11,338 nucleotides of DNA from CAZXVW01 sp964644025 (GCA_964644025.1 CAZXVW010000142.1:1-11338); one strand, 5' to 3'; counted from the first letter of the stretch, positions 1 through 6,708 are shown. A program made the numbers and translations. Notes: generated from the sequence alone by a model not told the origin.

Positions 1-1468
1 TAGCCCAGCTCCGCCTGTGGTCAGACCACTCCACCAGAACCCGGACCTTGGCCGCCGTGCCCTTTTTCGAATCCAGCACCCGGACCTTGTAGTCGGTGAG
101 ACGGACCTTGGCGATTCCCGGATACAGCGAGGAAAGGCACTGGCGGAGGCACAGATCCAGGGCATTCACCGGGCCGTGACCGGTGGCAGTGGCCGAATGC
201 ACGCCATCTTTGGCCTTCAAGGTCACGGTGGCGGTGGAGTGCGAGGAACGGTTGCCCTTGGTGGTGACCTCGAAGTGGACGATCTCAAACAGCTTGAGGC
301 CGGGATTGAGCGCTTCGCGGACGAGCAGTTCGAAAGTGCCTTCGGCGGTTTCCAGTTCGTAGCCGAGGAACTCGAGATGTTTCACGCGCTCCAGCAGTTC
401 CCGATGCGCCTCCGGCGACAGCCGGCCTTCCAGGCCGTGTTCCTTGAGCTTGTAAAGAATATTGCTGCGACCGGAAAGGTCGCTGAGCAGAACTCGCTGG
501 CGGTTGCCGACCAGTTCCGGCCGGATGTGCTCATAAGTGGCCGCGTCCTTGGCCACGGCGTTTACGTGCACCCCGCCCTTATGAGCGAAGGCGCTGCGGC
601 CGACATACGGCTGGTCGTTCCGCAGCGGTAGATTCGCCAGCTCGGCGACGAACCGGGACACCGAGGTCAAATTGGCCAGTCCTTCAGGACCGATCGTTTC
701 GTAGCCGAGTTTCAATTCGAGATTGGGCAACACCGAACAGAGATTGGCGTTGCCGCAGCGTTCTCCATAACCGTTGATACAGCCTTGCACGTGGAGCGCG
801 CCGTGCTGGACGGCCACGATCGTATTGGCCACGGCCACGTCGGCGTCGTTGTGAGCGTGGATGCCGAGCACCGCGCCGAATCGCCGGCGCACCTCATCGA
901 CGATCTCGCCGACGCGCCCCGGCATGTTTCCGCCGTTGGTGTCACAGAGGCACAAAATGTCGGCCCCCGCCTCCAGCGCCGCTTCCAGGGTTCGCAGGGC
1001 GAAATCCGGATCCGCGTTGAAGCCGTCAAAGAAATGCTCGGCGTCGTAGATGACTTCCTTGCCGTGGTCCTTGACGAACTTGACGGTTTCGGAAATCAGC
1101 GTCAGGTTCTGCTCCTCGGTGACGCGCAAGGCGCGCTCGGTGTGCAGGTTCCAGCTCTTGCCGAAGATTGCCACCGCGGGCGTTCCGGCTTCCACCAGCG
1201 CCAGAACACTGGGATCGCGGTCCACGCGGTTCCGGGCGAGCCGCGTCGAGCCGAATGCGGTGATCTTGGCGTGCCGCAGCCTGAGGCGGCGGGCACGGGC
1301 GAAGAACTCCTTATCCTTGGGGTTGGAACCGGGCCAGCCGCCCTCGATGTAATCGATGCCAAGCTCGTCCAGCTTCTGCGCGATAAGGAGCTTGTCCTCG
1401 ACCGTGAAGCTGATCATTTCGCCTTGCGTGCCGTCGCGCAGGGTTGTATCAAAGGTCTGGATCTTCAT
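1..1468 (-). CDS. cimA: Citramalate synthase, C-terminus cut by window start
   Basis: Predicted to condense pyruvate with acetyl-CoA to (R)-citramalate, the first step of the threonine-independent route to 2-oxobutyrate and isoleucine; cytoplasmic. The visible 489 codons begin MKIQTFDTTLRDGTQGE. The DTTLRDG motif (7-13) carries the catalytic Arg11 and metal ligand Asp12; HAHND (204-208) and GYGERCGNAN (233-242) complete the metal site of the DRE-TIM HMGL-like barrel. The segment around YIEGGWPGSNPKD (40-52), and AFAHKGGVHVNA (293-304), are typical of the CimA subfamily rather than LeuA or NifV. Residues from about 360 on form the start of the LeuA-type dimerisation/regulatory domain. CimA proteins are usually about 530 residues, so some 40 are missing beyond the window. 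The start is the ATG at 1468, 28 bases after ilvC, with only a weak GGACC-like ribosome site. It is the fourth gene of the ilv operon, probably controlled by the upstream attenuator. Citramalate synthase is more likely than isopropylmalate synthase. Confidence 0.93.
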   Translation of the reverse strand, partial: MKIQTFDTTLRDGTQGEMISFTVEDKLLIAQKLDELGIDYIEGGWPGSNPKDKEFFARARRLRLRHAKITAFGSTRLARNRVDRDPSVLALVEAGTPAVAIFGKSWNLHTERALRVTEEQNLTLISETVKFVKDHGKEVIYDAEHFFDGFNADPDFALRTLEAALEAGADILCLCDTNGGNMPGRVGEIVDEVRRRFGAVLGIHAHNDADVAVANTIVAVQHGALHVQGCINGYGERCGNANLCSVLPNLELKLGYETIGPEGLANLTSVSRFVAELANLPLRNDQPYVGRSAFAHKGGVHVNAVAKDAATYEHIRPELVGNRQRVLLSDLSGRSNILYKLKEHGLEGRLSPEAHRELLERVKHLEFLGYELETAEGTFELLVREALNPGLKLFEIVHFEVTTKGNRSSHSTATVTLKAKDGVHSATATGHGPVNALDLCLRQCLSSLYPGIAKVRLTDYKVRVLDSKKGTAAKVRVLVEWSDHRRSWA

Positions 1469-1496
1469 CAGCGAGGTCCAGGGCGTTCGGGTGACC

Positions 1497-2525
1497 CTAA
1501 GATTGCTCTTCGGGTACGCCCTCCTCCTTTTTCTTCTTCCGCAGGAAGGTCATCATTTTCCGGAGTTCGGCGCCGACGCGCTCGATGCGCGAGTCGTGAG
1601 CCGCTTCCCGCATTTTCAGGAAGTTCTTGCGGCCGGTCTGGTTTTCCTCGATCCACTCCCGGGCGAATTCGCCGGACTGGATCTCAGCCAGCAACTTCTT
1701 CATCTCCTCCCGGACCTGCTGGTTGATCACGCGCGGCCCACGGGTGTAATCCCCGTACTCGGCTGTATCGGAAACGGAGAAGCGCATATAGGAAAGGCCG
1801 CCCTCGTAGATAAGATCGACAATCAGCTTCAATTCGTGCAGGCACTCGAAGTAAGCAATTTCGGGGGCGTAGCCGGCGTCGACCAGGGTTTCGAAGCCCG
1901 CCTGGATCAGCGCCGAGCAGCCGCCGCACAGCACCGCCTGTTCGCCAAACAGATCGCTCTCGGTTTCTTCCTTGAAGGTGGTCTCGATGACGCCGGCCTT
2001 CAGCGTGCCGAGCGCCAAAGCGTAAGCCAGGGCCCGCTCCAGCGCCTTACCGGACGGGTTCTGATGGACGGCGACCAGCGCGGGGACACCGACATCCTCG
2101 ATGAAGAGTTCGCGCACGCGGTGGCCCGGCGCCTTCGGAGCGATCATCGACACATCCACATCCGGGGGCGGAACAATCGTGCGGAAGTGGATATTGAAGC
2201 CGTGGGCGAACATCAAGGTCTTGCCCGCCTTCAGGTACGGGGCGATGTCCTTTTCGTAAACGGCGGGCTGGAGGTGATCCGCGACCAGGACCATAATCAT
2301 GTCGCCGGCCTGGGCTGCTTCGGCGGTGGGAACCACCGGTAAACCGGCGGCCACTGCCTTGTTCCAGTTGTCGCTGCCCGGCAGGTCGCTGACGATGACG
2401 TCCACCCCCGAGTCCCTCAGATTCAGGGCGTGGGCGTGGCCCTGGCTGCCGTAACCGACAATCGCCACCTTGAGCCCTTTCAGGGTAGCCAGATCGCCAT
2501 CTTTCTCGTAATAACGTTTAGCCAT
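1497..2525 (-). CDS. ilvC: Ketol-acid reductoisomerase, class I
   Basis: Converts acetolactate or acetohydroxybutyrate to the dihydroxy acid by Mg-dependent alkyl migration and NAD(P)H reduction, the second common step of valine/isoleucine synthesis. The product has 342 residues, the usual length of the short class I form. The Rossmann motif is GYGSQGH (24-30). Catalytic and metal-binding landmarks are AHGF (107-110), ETESDLFGEQ with Asp191 and Glu195, and HELKLIVDLIYEGG (230-243) with Glu231; SVSDTAEYG (250-258) is also conserved. An in-frame start exists 99 bases further out, but the ATG at 2525 has AAAGGAG six bases before it and gives the family N-terminus (MAKRYYEKDG), so it is chosen. 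It overlaps the end of ilvN by 8 bases, which suggests translational coupling. The cofactor loop (about 46-54, SDLPGSDNW) lacks the basic and Ser residues normal for NADPH binding. The tail (329-342) is Lys/Glu-rich and slightly longer than usual. Confidence 0.97.
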   Translation of the reverse strand: MAKRYYEKDGDLATLKGLKVAIVGYGSQGHAHALNLRDSGVDVIVSDLPGSDNWNKAVAAGLPVVPTAEAAQAGDMIMVLVADHLQPAVYEKDIAPYLKAGKTLMFAHGFNIHFRTIVPPPDVDVSMIAPKAPGHRVRELFIEDVGVPALVAVHQNPSGKALERALAYALALGTLKAGVIETTFKEETESDLFGEQAVLCGGCSALIQAGFETLVDAGYAPEIAYFECLHELKLIVDLIYEGGLSYMRFSVSDTAEYGDYTRGPRVINQQVREEMKKLLAEIQSGEFAREWIEENQTGRKNFLKMREAAHDSRIERVGAELRKMMTFLRKKKKEEGVPEEQS

Positions 2526-3075
2526 TGAAAACTCCTTTGTGTGCGTGATTGTTCTTGGCCTCCTCGCCGGCCGGAACCGGCGGTGAGAGGCGCAGTTTCC
2601 GGGATTCCAGGGAAACGGCCACAACTCCAGAGCGAGTCACTTCGATCTCACCGTAACTGCGCATGACGTTGACGAACTCGTCGAGTTTTTCCGAATCGCC
2701 CGTCACCTCCAAGGCGAAGCCCTCCACCGAAGAATCAACAACGCGGGCGCCGAAGATCTCCGCTTCCTTCAGAATTGTCGTGCGGGCCTCCCGCGGGGCC
2801 CGGACCCGCATCAATACCATCTCCCGGGTGACCGCCGGAGCCTCGGTGACATCGATGGCCTGGAGCACGTTCACCAGCTTGTTCATCTGTTTGATGACCT
2901 GCTGCCGGAGTTCCGGGTCGACATCGACGACGATCGTCATGCGGGAAAGTTCCGGGTCGATCGTGCGAGCCACGGTCAGGCTTTCAATGTTATACCCCCG
3001 CGCGCTCAGCACGCCAGTAATCCGCATCAGGGCGCCTGGTTTGTTTTCCACCAGCAGAGAGATGACCTGCAGCAT
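2518..3075 (-). CDS. ilvN: Acetolactate synthase small (regulatory) subunit
   Basis: Regulatory subunit of acetohydroxyacid synthase; it binds the large subunit, raises its activity and normally carries valine feedback inhibition. The 185-residue product begins MLQVISLLVENKPGALMRI. The N-terminal ACT domain (about 2-76) contains the NKPGALMRITGVLSARGYNI stretch (11-30), whose Gly14 and Asn29 match the effector-binding positions of the family. A second ACT-like domain follows (about 82-160, EMVLMRVRAP onward). The length is somewhat over the usual 160-175; the surplus is a C-terminal tail (163-185) whose DNA also holds the ilvC ribosome site. The start at 3075 is preceded by GAGGAGGT at a long spacing of about 12 bases. 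It lies 19 bases after ilvB and overlaps ilvC by 8 bases, so ilvB-ilvN-ilvC should be one transcript. The short type could also be named ilvH. Confidence 0.96.
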   Translation of the reverse strand: MLQVISLLVENKPGALMRITGVLSARGYNIESLTVARTIDPELSRMTIVVDVDPELRQQVIKQMNKLVNVLQAIDVTEAPAVTREMVLMRVRAPREARTTILKEAEIFGARVVDSSVEGFALEVTGDSEKLDEFVNVMRSYGEIEVTRSGVVAVSLESRKLRLSPPVPAGEEAKNNHAHKGVFNG

Positions 3076-3094
3076 GGTTATAAAATGACCTCCT

Positions 3095-4825
3095 CTATTT
3101 CGTCACCGCCACCGGTTGTGGTGTGCCGAACATCATTTCGTTGATCGCCGCCCCGGCCGGCACCATCGGGTAAACATTCTCCGAAGGTGAAACCATGACC
3201 GTCAACAGGTAAGGGCCGGGGTCGTTGATGGCTTCTTCGAGCGCCGGACGCAGGTCCTCGGGCCGCTCGATGATCCGGCCGGTGAATCCGTAAGCGGCGG
3301 CCAGCATCTCGGCGTTCGGAAATCCGTCCAGGGTCACGGCCGAAAGCCGGTGATTGTAGAACAGGTCTTGCCACTGGCGGACCATGCCCAGGTAGCCGTT
3401 GTTCAGCACTACGATCTTGATGGGCAACCCGTAATTGGTCACCGTAGCCAGCTCCGGAATCGACATTTGGAAGCCGCCATCGCCCAGCACGGCGAAGACC
3501 AGCTTATCCGGCCGGGCGAACTGGGCGCCGATTGCGGCGGGAAGACCGAACCCCATCGAGCCAAGGCCGCCGGAATTGATCCATTGCCGGGGCCCGTTGA
3601 AGCGGATGAACTGGGCGGCCCACATCTGGTGCTGGCCGACATCGGAGCAGACGATAGCGTTGCCGTCCGAGAGCCGGTCGATCTCGGCCATGACGTGCTG
3701 TGGCTTAATTTCGGAAGCCGAGATTTCCGGGATCAACGGATGTTCGGACTGCCAGTCCCGAATCGTGCGCCACCAGGCGCGGCGCGCCTCCAGATTGCGA
3801 TCCGCCTGATACGGCGCAGTCTCTTCCAGGACCTTCAGGAGTTTCTTAAGAACGTGTCTGGCGTCGCCCACGATGGGGAGATCCGCAGCGCGGTTCTTGC
3901 CGATCTCGGCGGGGTCGATGTCCACATGGATCACCTTGGCGTGCGGCGCAAAGGAGGAAAGGCGGCCGGTGACCCGGTCGTCGAAACGCGTGCCGATCGC
4001 AATCAGCAGGTCGCAGTGCGTCAGCCCCATGTTGGCCGCGTAGCTGCCGTGCATGCCGGGCATGCTGATGAAATTGGGATGGGCCGAAGGCAGGGCGCCC
4101 AGCGCCATCAGCGTGCAGACGGCGGGTAAATCGGCCAGCTCCACCAGCCGGCGCAGCTCGTCCGAGGCCCCGGAGGAAACGATGCCACCGCCGGCGTAAA
4201 CCATCGGCCGCTCCGCTTCCCAGATCATCTGCGCGGCCCGGCGAATCTGGCCCGCGTGCCCCTCGGTATAGACCTTGTAGCCGGGCAGATGGATCTCCGA
4301 TACCGGGACGTAGTGAGTTTGTTCCTGGAGCACATCCTTGGGAAGATCCACGAGCACCGGTCCCGGCCGGCCCGTCGAAGCCAGGTAAAAGGCCTCGTGG
4401 ATCACCCGCGGAAGCTCTGCCGTGCTTTTCACCAGGAAGTTGTGCTTGGTGGCCGGGCGCGTGATTCCGAAGGTGTCGGCCTCCTGAAAGGCGTCGCTGC
4501 CGATCAGCCTCGTCACCACCTGGCCGGTCAGAGCGACGATCGGAGTCGAGTCCATGATGGCGTTCACCAGCCCCGTGGTGAGGTTGGTGGCGCCGGGTCC
4601 GGAGGTGGTGCAGCAGACACCGGTCCGGCCCGTGGCCATTGCATAGCCGGAGGCGGCGAAGGCGGCATTTTCTTCATGCCGCACCAGCACGTGCCGGATG
4701 GGGTGCTCGTAGAGAGCGTCGTACAGCGGTAACGTCACCCCTCCCGGGTAACCGAAGATGCAGTCTACCCCTTCCCTGACCAGGCATTCCAACAGCATCT
4801 CGGATCCATTCATCAGACTTGACAT
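3095..4825 (-). CDS. ilvB: Acetolactate synthase large (catalytic) subunit
   Basis: ThDP- and FAD-dependent enzyme that joins pyruvate to a second pyruvate (acetolactate) or to 2-oxobutyrate (acetohydroxybutyrate), the first common step of branched-chain synthesis. The product has 576 residues. The N-terminal ThDP domain has the catalytic Glu51 in VRHEENAAFAASGYA (48-62). The central FAD domain runs from about 190 to 345, including AIGTRFDDRVTGR (276-288). The C-terminal ThDP domain has the diphosphate motif GDGGFQMS...NN (448-476) and GYLGMVRQWQ (477-486). The start is taken at the ATG at 4825 with a weak GGAAAGAGA site; MNGSEM at 4813 is an alternative with no ribosome site. An earlier GTG at 4912 lies inside the attenuator hairpin and is rejected. 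It is the first structural gene of the operon and sits behind a branched-chain-rich leader peptide and terminator, implying transcriptional attenuation. Confidence 0.97.
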   Translation of the reverse strand: MSSLMNGSEMLLECLVREGVDCIFGYPGGVTLPLYDALYEHPIRHVLVRHEENAAFAASGYAMATGRTGVCCTTSGPGATNLTTGLVNAIMDSTPIVALTGQVVTRLIGSDAFQEADTFGITRPATKHNFLVKSTAELPRVIHEAFYLASTGRPGPVLVDLPKDVLQEQTHYVPVSEIHLPGYKVYTEGHAGQIRRAAQMIWEAERPMVYAGGGIVSSGASDELRRLVELADLPAVCTLMALGALPSAHPNFISMPGMHGSYAANMGLTHCDLLIAIGTRFDDRVTGRLSSFAPHAKVIHVDIDPAEIGKNRAADLPIVGDARHVLKKLLKVLEETAPYQADRNLEARRAWWRTIRDWQSEHPLIPEISASEIKPQHVMAEIDRLSDGNAIVCSDVGQHQMWAAQFIRFNGPRQWINSGGLGSMGFGLPAAIGAQFARPDKLVFAVLGDGGFQMSIPELATVTNYGLPIKIVVLNNGYLGMVRQWQDLFYNHRLSAVTLDGFPNAEMLAAAYGFTGRIIERPEDLRPALEEAINDPGPYLLTVMVSPSENVYPMVPAGAAINEMMFGTPQPVAVTK

Positions 4826-4900
4826 AACCAATCTCTTTCCGTTTCTTAGATCTGTTCTCCCGTTCGCTGGTCTCAGCGTTCCAGCCAAGGGCCGGATAGT

Positions 4901-4942
4901 AAAAAAGGCCACCGGCTGAGCTTTTCCGCCCCGCCAGTAGCC
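4901..4942 (-). terminator. Rho-independent attenuator terminator before ilvB
   Basis: GGCTACTGGC (4942-4933) pairs with GCCGGTGGCC (4916-4907) over 10 bp, including two G-U pairs, around a 16-base loop. It is followed directly by six Ts (4906-4901). It lies between the leader peptide stop and ilvB, about 75 bases before the ilvB start. Its position makes it an attenuator rather than the terminator of the preceding gene. Confidence 0.72.
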
Positions 4943-4975
4943 TTGCTTTACTCCAGCCGGCTGCTCAGGCGGGGC
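4928..4975 (-). promoter_or_regulatory. Putative antiterminator helix of ilv attenuator
   Basis: GCCCCGCC (4975-4968), which forms the last codons of the leader peptide, is perfectly complementary to GGCGGGGC (4935-4928). The 3' arm shares GGC (4935-4933) with the 5' arm of the terminator, so the two helices exclude each other. A ribosome stalled on the Val/Ile codons (about 5018-4980) would leave both arms free. A ribosome that reaches the stop codon would cover the 5' arm and allow termination. The complementarity is seen directly; the switch is inferred. Confidence 0.6.
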
Positions 4976-5087
4976 CGCCTACGATGACCTCAATAATGAG
5001 AATGTTTACAGCAACGACGTGGGACGTGGAGATCTCCTTGCTCCCCCCGCGGGAGTTGTCTCGGCATACGGCTTCTGTGGCTAACAT
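4965..5087 (-). CDS. ilv leader peptide, Val/Ile/Leu-rich
   Basis: A 40-residue ORF immediately upstream of the terminator hairpin before ilvB. Its last 18 residues are HVVAVNILIIEVIVGGPA. Residues 24-36 contain five Val, four Ile and one Leu out of thirteen, which are the end products of the operon that follows. This matches the design of leader peptides such as IlvL and IvbL of enterobacteria, where ribosome stalling at these codons senses charged tRNA. The stop codon (4967-4965) directly follows the 5' arm of the antiterminator. The start is uncertain: ATG at 5087 has GGAG directly adjacent, a poor spacing, and an in-frame GTG lies at 5093. An internal AAGGAG (5039-5034) has no normal start codon after it. 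It acts in cis through its translation and is not expected to have a function as a protein. Confidence 0.72.
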   Translation of the reverse strand: MLATEAVCRDNSRGGSKEISTSHVVAVNILIIEVIVGGPA

Positions 5088-5160
5088 CTCCACGAACAAA
5101 AGGGTAACCCAAAAACGATTCAAATGCAAGCACGCTGCAGGATAAGATCTGCTAATAGAC

Positions 5161-6018
5161 TCATTTATGTTTTCCCTCCAGCCTATCTATGGCCTGCTGG
5201 GCGTGGCGATACTGGTTTTGGCGTTGCTCCCGCCGGTGCGGCGCTACTGCCGGAGAGCGCATGAGCAAACCCCATGACCCATGGAGTAACGCAGCGCGCA
5301 ACTGAGAAGCGGGGAGCGGAGGCACAGAGACGATGCGAAGCTCGGTGCGGCGGATGAGGCGGTCCCAGAGGGAGGCGGGATGGGGGTCGAAAACCGCGCT
5401 CGCGTCGGCGCTGAAGATGTGCCACACGCCGAGCGCCACCTCGCGTTCGAGCTGCCCGGCGCCCCAGCCGCAATAGCCCATGTAGAGGCGGAACGCCGAC
5501 GAACCGGTTCCTTTCGCCAGCACCCCTTGCAGCGTCTTGAGGCTGGCCACCAGGTAAATGTCCTCAATGACGTGGCGGGCCTCCTCGGGCTTGGTGGGCG
5601 ACCGGAGCAGGGCCAGCATCCCGGTGCGAGCCACCGGGCCCCCGAGGTAGACCGGATCTTTACGGCTCCCGGCCGACTTCAGCCCACGGAGCGCGCGGGA
5701 CAGCGGGATCTTCGTGGGCCGATTCAAAATGAGGCCCAGAGCGCCTTCCTCATCGTGGTAGGCCAGAAAGATCACCGCCTCGGCGAAGTAAGGGTCCGGC
5801 ACATTGCGGCGGGCCACCAGAATCTTCCCGGCAGCCAGATCCTCGACCCGGCCCTTACCCTGCGCCGGTAACAGGCCGGCGGGCTGCTGCATGGTCCGGG
5901 CGGGCGCCGGCATCGCAACCGATGGTGACAGCGCAGCGCCGCTTGCCGCCAGAAGCAAACCCGCCACCACCCAGACCAACCGGCGGTGACCGGGGTGTGC
6001 ACCCGCCGAGCGTCGCAT
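5161..6018 (-). CDS. YqgE/AlgH-family protein with signal or anchor
   Basis: A member of the YqgE/AlgH (UPF0301, DUF179) family, whose biochemical role is not established; AlgH has been linked to alginate regulation in Pseudomonas. The family core runs from about 63 to 228: GKILVARRNVPDPYFAEAVI (64-83), GALGLILNRPTKIPL (92-106), VYLGGPV (123-129), and GYCGWGAGQLEREVALGVWH (181-200) with the closing SLWDRLIRR (216-224). At 285 residues it is about 100 longer than the usual 180-190. The extra parts are an N-terminus with basic residues and a hydrophobic stretch (14-30, LVWVVAGLLLAASGAAL) that looks like a Sec signal or membrane anchor, and a polar tail (about 235-285, HRREQRQNQYRHAQQ). The start at 6018 has AGGG a few bases upstream; the frame is open further out but overlaps the SprA-like gene. 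Family membership is sure; export is inferred. Confidence 0.88.
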   Translation of the reverse strand: MRRSAGAHPGHRRLVWVVAGLLLAASGAALSPSVAMPAPARTMQQPAGLLPAQGKGRVEDLAAGKILVARRNVPDPYFAEAVIFLAYHDEEGALGLILNRPTKIPLSRALRGLKSAGSRKDPVYLGGPVARTGMLALLRSPTKPEEARHVIEDIYLVASLKTLQGVLAKGTGSSAFRLYMGYCGWGAGQLEREVALGVWHIFSADASAVFDPHPASLWDRLIRRTELRIVSVPPLPASQLRAALLHGSWGLLMRSPAVAPHRREQRQNQYRHAQQAIDRLEGKHK

Positions 6019-6057
6019 CACATCCCTATTTTGCCCTGTTTCGCGCCGCCCGTGAGG

Positions 6058-6096
6058 AAAAAAGCGGGAGCCGGCGGTCAACGGCCGCCGACCGCC
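6058..6096 (-). terminator. Possible terminator after SprA-like gene
   Basis: On the minus strand GGCGGTC (6096-6090) and GACCGCC (6079-6073) form a perfect 7-bp hairpin with a 10-base loop. Six Ts follow at 6063-6058, but nine bases separate hairpin and T tract, which is longer than in a standard terminator. It sits in the 103-base gap between the SprA-like and YqgE-like genes. Confidence 0.35.
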
Positions 6097-6121
6097 CGGG
6101 CCGTGTTCCGGTTTTCCCGGC

Positions 6122-6708
6122 TCAGGCCAGCAGTGCCATGGCGCTGCCGTTTTCGAGCGCAGGCTCCTCCTGGGTGTAGGCAGTGACGGCGGCGCGCTGC
6201 TGTTCGGCCCGGCGAAGCCGTTCGAGCTGGGCCAGTTCCTGGCGCGCTTCCTGTTCCATGCGTGCCGCGGCGGCAGCCACCTGGCGGTCCTGGAGGGAGG
6301 GGTCTGCGGGAGCGTTGGCAGCGGCCTGAACGATCTCGGCCTTGCGGATGGTGGCCTCCGGATCACCGGGAACCGGGGAGGAATCAATAGTGACGTCGCC
6401 GCCGACGGCATAGCGGCGCCCGTCGGGTCCTACGACGNNNNNNNNNNACCGCCGGTGGCGTAAATGCCCGCCACGGCCAGGTGGGCCTGTTCGTGCGCCC
6501 GGACGTGCCGGTCAATCTCGGCCAGTTGCTGAACAATCTGACGCTCGGCGGCAGTGAGTCCGTCTCCGGAGGCCGCAGCCCGTTGATGAGCCCGCCGCCG
6601 GCCGGACGCCGGCGAGGCGCCGTCGCCGCCGGCGGCGCGGGAGAGGCGCGGTGCGAATCCCGCACCGGGGTTTGCGGAGCTGGAAATGGCCGTCAGAGAT
6701 ACCCGCAT
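6122..6708 (-). CDS. SprA-related putative metalloprotease, interrupted by N gap
   Basis: Belongs to the SprA-related/CJM1_0395 family of putative zinc metalloproteases; the substrate is unknown. The first part (6708-6448, 87 codons) has an Ala/Gly/Ser-rich start, then LTAAERQIVQQLAEIDRHVR (51-70) and the zinc-type HEQAH motif (72-76), then AVAGIYATGG. After ten Ns the second part (6436-6122) continues in another frame with VVGPDGRRYAVGGDVTID, SSPVPGDPEATIRKAEIVQ and APADPSLQDRQVAAAAA, all hallmarks of the family. The tail is coiled-coil-like, rich in Glu, Gln, Arg and Ala. The frame change is explained by the artificial gap length, so I treat it as one intact gene rather than a pseudogene. 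The start at 6708 has GGGGAG about seven bases upstream. No signal peptide is visible. The family assignment is strong; protease activity is only predicted from HExxH. Confidence 0.85.
6438..6447. other. Assembly gap (10 N) inside the SprA-like gene
   Basis: Ten undetermined bases. The left reading frame ends exactly at a codon boundary at 6448 and the right frame begins after one extra base at 6437, so the true missing length should be 2 modulo 3. Comparison with the family (GG, then about five residues such as x-S-F-T-Y, then two residues before GPDG) suggests about 14 bases. The count of ten is therefore a placeholder. Confidence 0.9.

Larger units (their letters stand above)
4826..5160 (-). 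promoter_or_regulatory. ilv operon leader region (attenuator)
   Basis: This 335-base stretch between the YqgE-like gene and ilvB holds no ordinary gene. Read on the minus strand it contains, in order, a 60-base AT-richer upstream part, a short leader ORF (5087-4965), two competing hairpins and the ilvB ribosome site. A promoter is expected upstream of about 5095. The best hexamer pair I see is TTGCAT and TACCCT spaced by 17 bases, which is weak, so no promoter is called. CGTGGAGAT (5094-5086) is perfectly complementary to ATCTCCACG (5033-5025), so the leader start could be paired away in the RNA. A CTCCC/GGGAG hairpin lies inside that loop. There is no T-box-type specifier arrangement that I can recognise. 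Confidence 0.75.

Noticed and set aside
785..1726. Long plus-strand frame opposite cimA and ilvC
   Set aside because: Shadow of two clearly recognised minus-strand genes in GC-rich DNA; no family features and it spans the cimA-ilvC junction.
1356..2342. Long plus-strand frame opposite ilvC
   Set aside because: Antisense of a highly conserved gene; composition follows the codon pattern of ilvC.
4826..4912. Longer ilvB reading frame starting with GTG at 4912
   Set aside because: The start codon and first codons are the terminator hairpin and T6 tract of the attenuator. The added 29 residues do not match the acetolactate synthase family and there is no ribosome site.
4826..5160. T-box riboswitch before ilvB
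   Set aside because: I see no T-box sequence or specifier-loop arrangement, and the leader ORF gives a simpler explanation.
6019..6411. N-terminal extension of the YqgE-like frame up to 6411
   Set aside because: It runs antiparallel in frame to the SprA-like gene on the same strand, is Pro/Arg-rich in the way of a shadow frame, and lies before a good start at 6018 followed by a signal-like sequence.
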